From assembly GCA_030622295.1 (NCBI GenBank), contig JAUXGI010000063.1, positions 1 through 6,593 of the forward strand: DNA of 6,593 bases. The letters run 5' to 3'. Position numbers and translations under genes: made by a program. The stretch comes from Planctomycetota bacterium (lineage in GTDB: Bacteria > Planctomycetota > B129-G9). The notes below the pieces were generated by a model. The model made no database searches. It was not told where the DNA came from and was given only the letters and a program-made list of their open reading frames with translations. Shown piece after piece: positions 4,840-6,593 of this stretch (positions within the stretch are counted from its first letter, which is position 1; the number at the start of each line of letters is the position of its first letter).

Positions 4840-6378
4840 TTACCGTGCCAGTTTCGGCCGGAACGTTCCGAACGGCGGAAACGGCCAGAACAAAAACACG
4901 GCTTTGCCCAGGATGTATCTCTTCGGCACTGTGCCCCAGGAGCGGCTGTCCAGGCTGTACGGGCTGTTGTCGCCCATGGCGAAGTATTCATCCCGGTCGA
5001 GCCGGTACGGACGCCTGGTGGCATTGTCCAGGGCGGGCTTTTTCGGAACGCCCGCCACCAGTTGATATTTTCCCGGCATGGGACGCCCGTCCTCGCGCAC
5101 AGGCCTGCCGTCTTTTTCCACCACGCCGAACAGGTCCCCGTCAGCGTCCCCGGCAATCAGCAGGCGGCAATCTACGGGCATTACGGGGCGCCCGCGCGCG
5201 TCCTTCACCGGCCCCACATAAAGCACGTCGGTGTAATAGACGTCCCTGTCCAGGCGGACTTTCTCCAGCCTTACATGGCAGCCGTCCAACGTCAGCGCGA
5301 CCCTGTTCAGCGTGGAGTATTTCTTTTTTGCGTCGAAGTCGGTGTCGTCTCGATAGGCCGGCTCCACCGGCGAGTATACGCGGAATATCTCCCTGCCGTC
5401 AAGGCGCGCGGTCACGCGGTCATCGGCGTTCGCCAGGGTCAGGACGGATGTCTTGCCGACAGGCAGGGAGACCGTCTTTTCTTGTTCACCGGTGAACCTG
5501 TCTTGCAGGCCGTCTCGAATCTTGTGGTCGGGATGGAGTTCGACTTTCAGGAACGCCGGGCCGGCGCCGCCCTCGATGGGCATGTGAAACGTGTACCTGT
5601 TGCCGTCCTCGACTATAGTCAGTTCGACCGCCCCCGAGCCGTCGAGCGGGTGCACCGCCGCCTCCAGCAACAAATCCCCCACGGGGTTGGGCAGCAGCTC
5701 GGTGTCGTCATGCGGGCCGCGATAGGAATATTCCGCCCTGCCCAGAGTGCGCACGTCAACTTCCATTCCCTTCTCGCTTACCAGGGAGTGAACGGCGGGC
5801 ACCCCTGAAAGATCCCATGCCAGCGGGCCTTTGCTGAAGTCCGCCGTATATACATTAAGCCAGAGCGCGTCCTGCACGCCGCGCGACTTCTCCGGTATCT
5901 CTCCGTTCAGGTCGTCGTTGGTGACGTACAAATCACCGTGTCGTATCTCGATGGTATCTCCGGGCAGACCCACGATGCGCTTTATCAGGGTCCGGTGCTC
6001 CAGGTGTTTTTCGTCGACCCGGTTGCCGACGGGGTCCCTGAAGAGCACGATGTCGAACCGCTTCACCGGATTGTATTTGTAGTAGAACTTATCGCCTATG
6101 ACGCGGTCGCCGTGTCGCACGCGCGTTTCTACGCTGTTGACCCATTCGTTCGCGCCCAGCAGCGTGGGATTCATCGACTGCGTGGGGATATCGAATGTCT
6201 CGGCGGCGTACTGGCGTATGACCAGCACGAAAATAATCGCGGTCACAATCGCCTCGACGAACTCGCGGGCCTTGATGCTGAACGGTTTTCCCTTCCCGGC
6301 GGGCTCCCGTTTCGAGCGCCGCGCGCCCCTTTGCCGCCTGGCCTTGCCGTTCTTCTTGTTTGCCTTCCTGTTCTTCAT
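4840..6378 (-). CDS. lepB: Signal peptidase I, copy A, with large inserted domain
   Basis: This is a second type I signal peptidase, 512 residues when started at the ATG at 6378. That start gives a Lys/Arg-rich cytoplasmic tail (1-38) before a single membrane helix at about 40-56. The frame stays open upstream to a GTG at 6549, but those 57 codons are translated repeat sequence and are unlikely to be protein. No strong ribosome-binding site precedes 6378. Box B IPTQSMNPTLLG gives the nucleophile Ser68, box C is RFDIVLFRDP at 107-116, and box D TLIKRIVGLPGDTIEI gives the general base Lys133. Box E, YFAMGDNSPYSLDSRSWG, is at 465-482. Residues 157-458 are inserted. Like copy B it has VQDALW, a VGDLLLE strand, a DDRVTARLDGREIF strand and RDVYYTD, so the insert is homologous. 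Copy A has about 60 further residues before box E and lacks the CxxCH segment of copy B. The shared architecture indicates an old tandem duplication. Confidence 0.92.
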   Translation of the reverse strand: MKNRKANKKNGKARRQRGARRSKREPAGKGKPFSIKAREFVEAIVTAIIFVLVIRQYAAETFDIPTQSMNPTLLGANEWVNSVETRVRHGDRVIGDKFYYKYNPVKRFDIVLFRDPVGNRVDEKHLEHRTLIKRIVGLPGDTIEIRHGDLYVTNDDLNGEIPEKSRGVQDALWLNVYTADFSKGPLAWDLSGVPAVHSLVSEKGMEVDVRTLGRAEYSYRGPHDDTELLPNPVGDLLLEAAVHPLDGSGAVELTIVEDGNRYTFHMPIEGGAGPAFLKVELHPDHKIRDGLQDRFTGEQEKTVSLPVGKTSVLTLANADDRVTARLDGREIFRVYSPVEPAYRDDTDFDAKKKYSTLNRVALTLDGCHVRLEKVRLDRDVYYTDVLYVGPVKDARGRPVMPVDCRLLIAGDADGDLFGVVEKDGRPVREDGRPMPGKYQLVAGVPKKPALDNATRRPYRLDRDEYFAMGDNSPYSLDSRSWGTVPKRYILGKAVFLFWPFPPFGTFRPKLAR

Positions 6379-6397
6379 GCCGTCGCCGGAGGGAGAT

Positions 6398-6468
6398 ACC
6401 ACGAATTTCGAATCTTGAATCTTGAGTTTAGCCGCAGAAACACAGAGAGCGCAGAGAAAAGAAATTAT
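6398..6468. repeat. AT-rich repeat-derived leader of signal peptidase copy A
   Basis: This stretch is much richer in A and T than the genes. It begins with ACCACGAAT, a 9-mer that recurs at 6481 and 6545 in the tandem array. It continues with two CTTGAAT-like heptamers (about 6413-6427) and a purine-rich segment with repeated CAGA/GAGA steps (6434-6460). On the minus strand it would be the untranslated leader of copy A. The modules look like pieces of dispersed short repeats rather than regulatory sequence. No clear promoter is seen. Confidence 0.55.
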
Positions 6469-6469
6469 C

Positions 6470-6593
6470 TTGAATTTGGAACCACGAATGCACACGAATA
6501 AACACGAATATCTTCTGACTTCTGACTTCTGACTTGAATTTGGAACCACGAATGCACACGAATAAACACGAATATCTTCTGACTTCTGACTTC
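6470..6593. repeat. 64-bp tandem repeat, at least two units, open at right edge
   Basis: The first unit is 6470-6533 and the second 6534-6593, cut by the window edge. Bases 6469-6529 and 6533-6593 are identical over 61 positions. Each unit is itself built of shorter repeats: three 10-bp steps, ACCACGAATG, CACACGAATA and AACACGAATA, then two to three copies of the heptamer CTTCTGA. The identity between units indicates recent amplification. There are no unique spacers between constant repeats, so it is not a CRISPR array. It lies upstream of signal peptidase copy A, and its full copy number is not visible. Confidence 0.93.

Noticed and set aside
4813..5808. Long plus-strand open frame (331 codons) opposite signal peptidase copy A
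   Set aside because: It is antisense to a clear signal peptidase and its start lies in the CCCTTG array. The translation shows no domain or ribosome-binding site.
6464..6469. GATAAT-like -10 element on the minus strand upstream of copy A
   Set aside because: The spaced -35 position reads TGCATT, a poor match. The element also lies within AT-rich repeat DNA where such hexamers arise by chance.
6470..6593. Possible CRISPR array at the right edge
   Set aside because: The whole 64-bp unit is repeated. There is no alternation of constant repeats and unique spacers, and no cas gene is nearby.

Overview
The window comes from a GC-rich bacterium with an outer membrane. The two signal peptidases with very large inserted domains, the LptB ATPase, a small membrane protein resembling the DUF6677 family and the patchwork of short-unit repeats between genes all resemble what is seen in Planctomycetota and neighbouring lineages (PVC bacteria or related candidate phyla). 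That placement is inference from gene architecture; no marker gene is present.

Left part, plus strand (1-1747): the nearly complete 3' part of a class I dihydroorotase gene (pyrC, cut by the left edge), then a perfect 21-bp inverted repeat, then a VanZ-like small membrane protein gene. Right part, minus strand (6378 down to 1749): a probable five-gene run in the order signal peptidase I (copy A), signal peptidase I (copy B), lptB, a DUF6677/TM2-like membrane protein and a 62-residue two-helix membrane protein. The last four are tightly packed (7-nt gaps, then a TAATG overlap) and look like one transcription unit. The first is separated from the rest by 216 bp of repeats. The two gene groups converge, with one base between the vanZ stop and the stop of the last minus-strand gene.

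The minus-strand genes share an envelope theme: cleavage of signal peptides at the outer face of the inner membrane, ATP supply for lipopolysaccharide export, and two small integral membrane proteins. The two signal peptidases are tandem paralogues. Both keep the Ser/Lys dyad and the conserved boxes, and both carry a large extra domain of about 245-300 residues between the catalytic Lys box and the C-terminal GDNS box. Copy B also has a Cys/His-rich insertion containing a CxxCH motif that copy A lacks.

The non-coding stretches hold several unrelated short-period repeats: a CCCTTG hexamer array with G-quadruplex potential on the transcribed-sense strand, 9-bp and 10-bp degenerate repeats, and a 64-bp tandem repeat with nested 7-bp and 10-bp units running off the right edge. 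I see no RNA gene, CRISPR array, complete insertion sequence or phage gene. No wholly new system is demonstrated. The least explained items are the CxxCH insertion in the signal peptidase and the repeat patchwork around the two peptidase genes.
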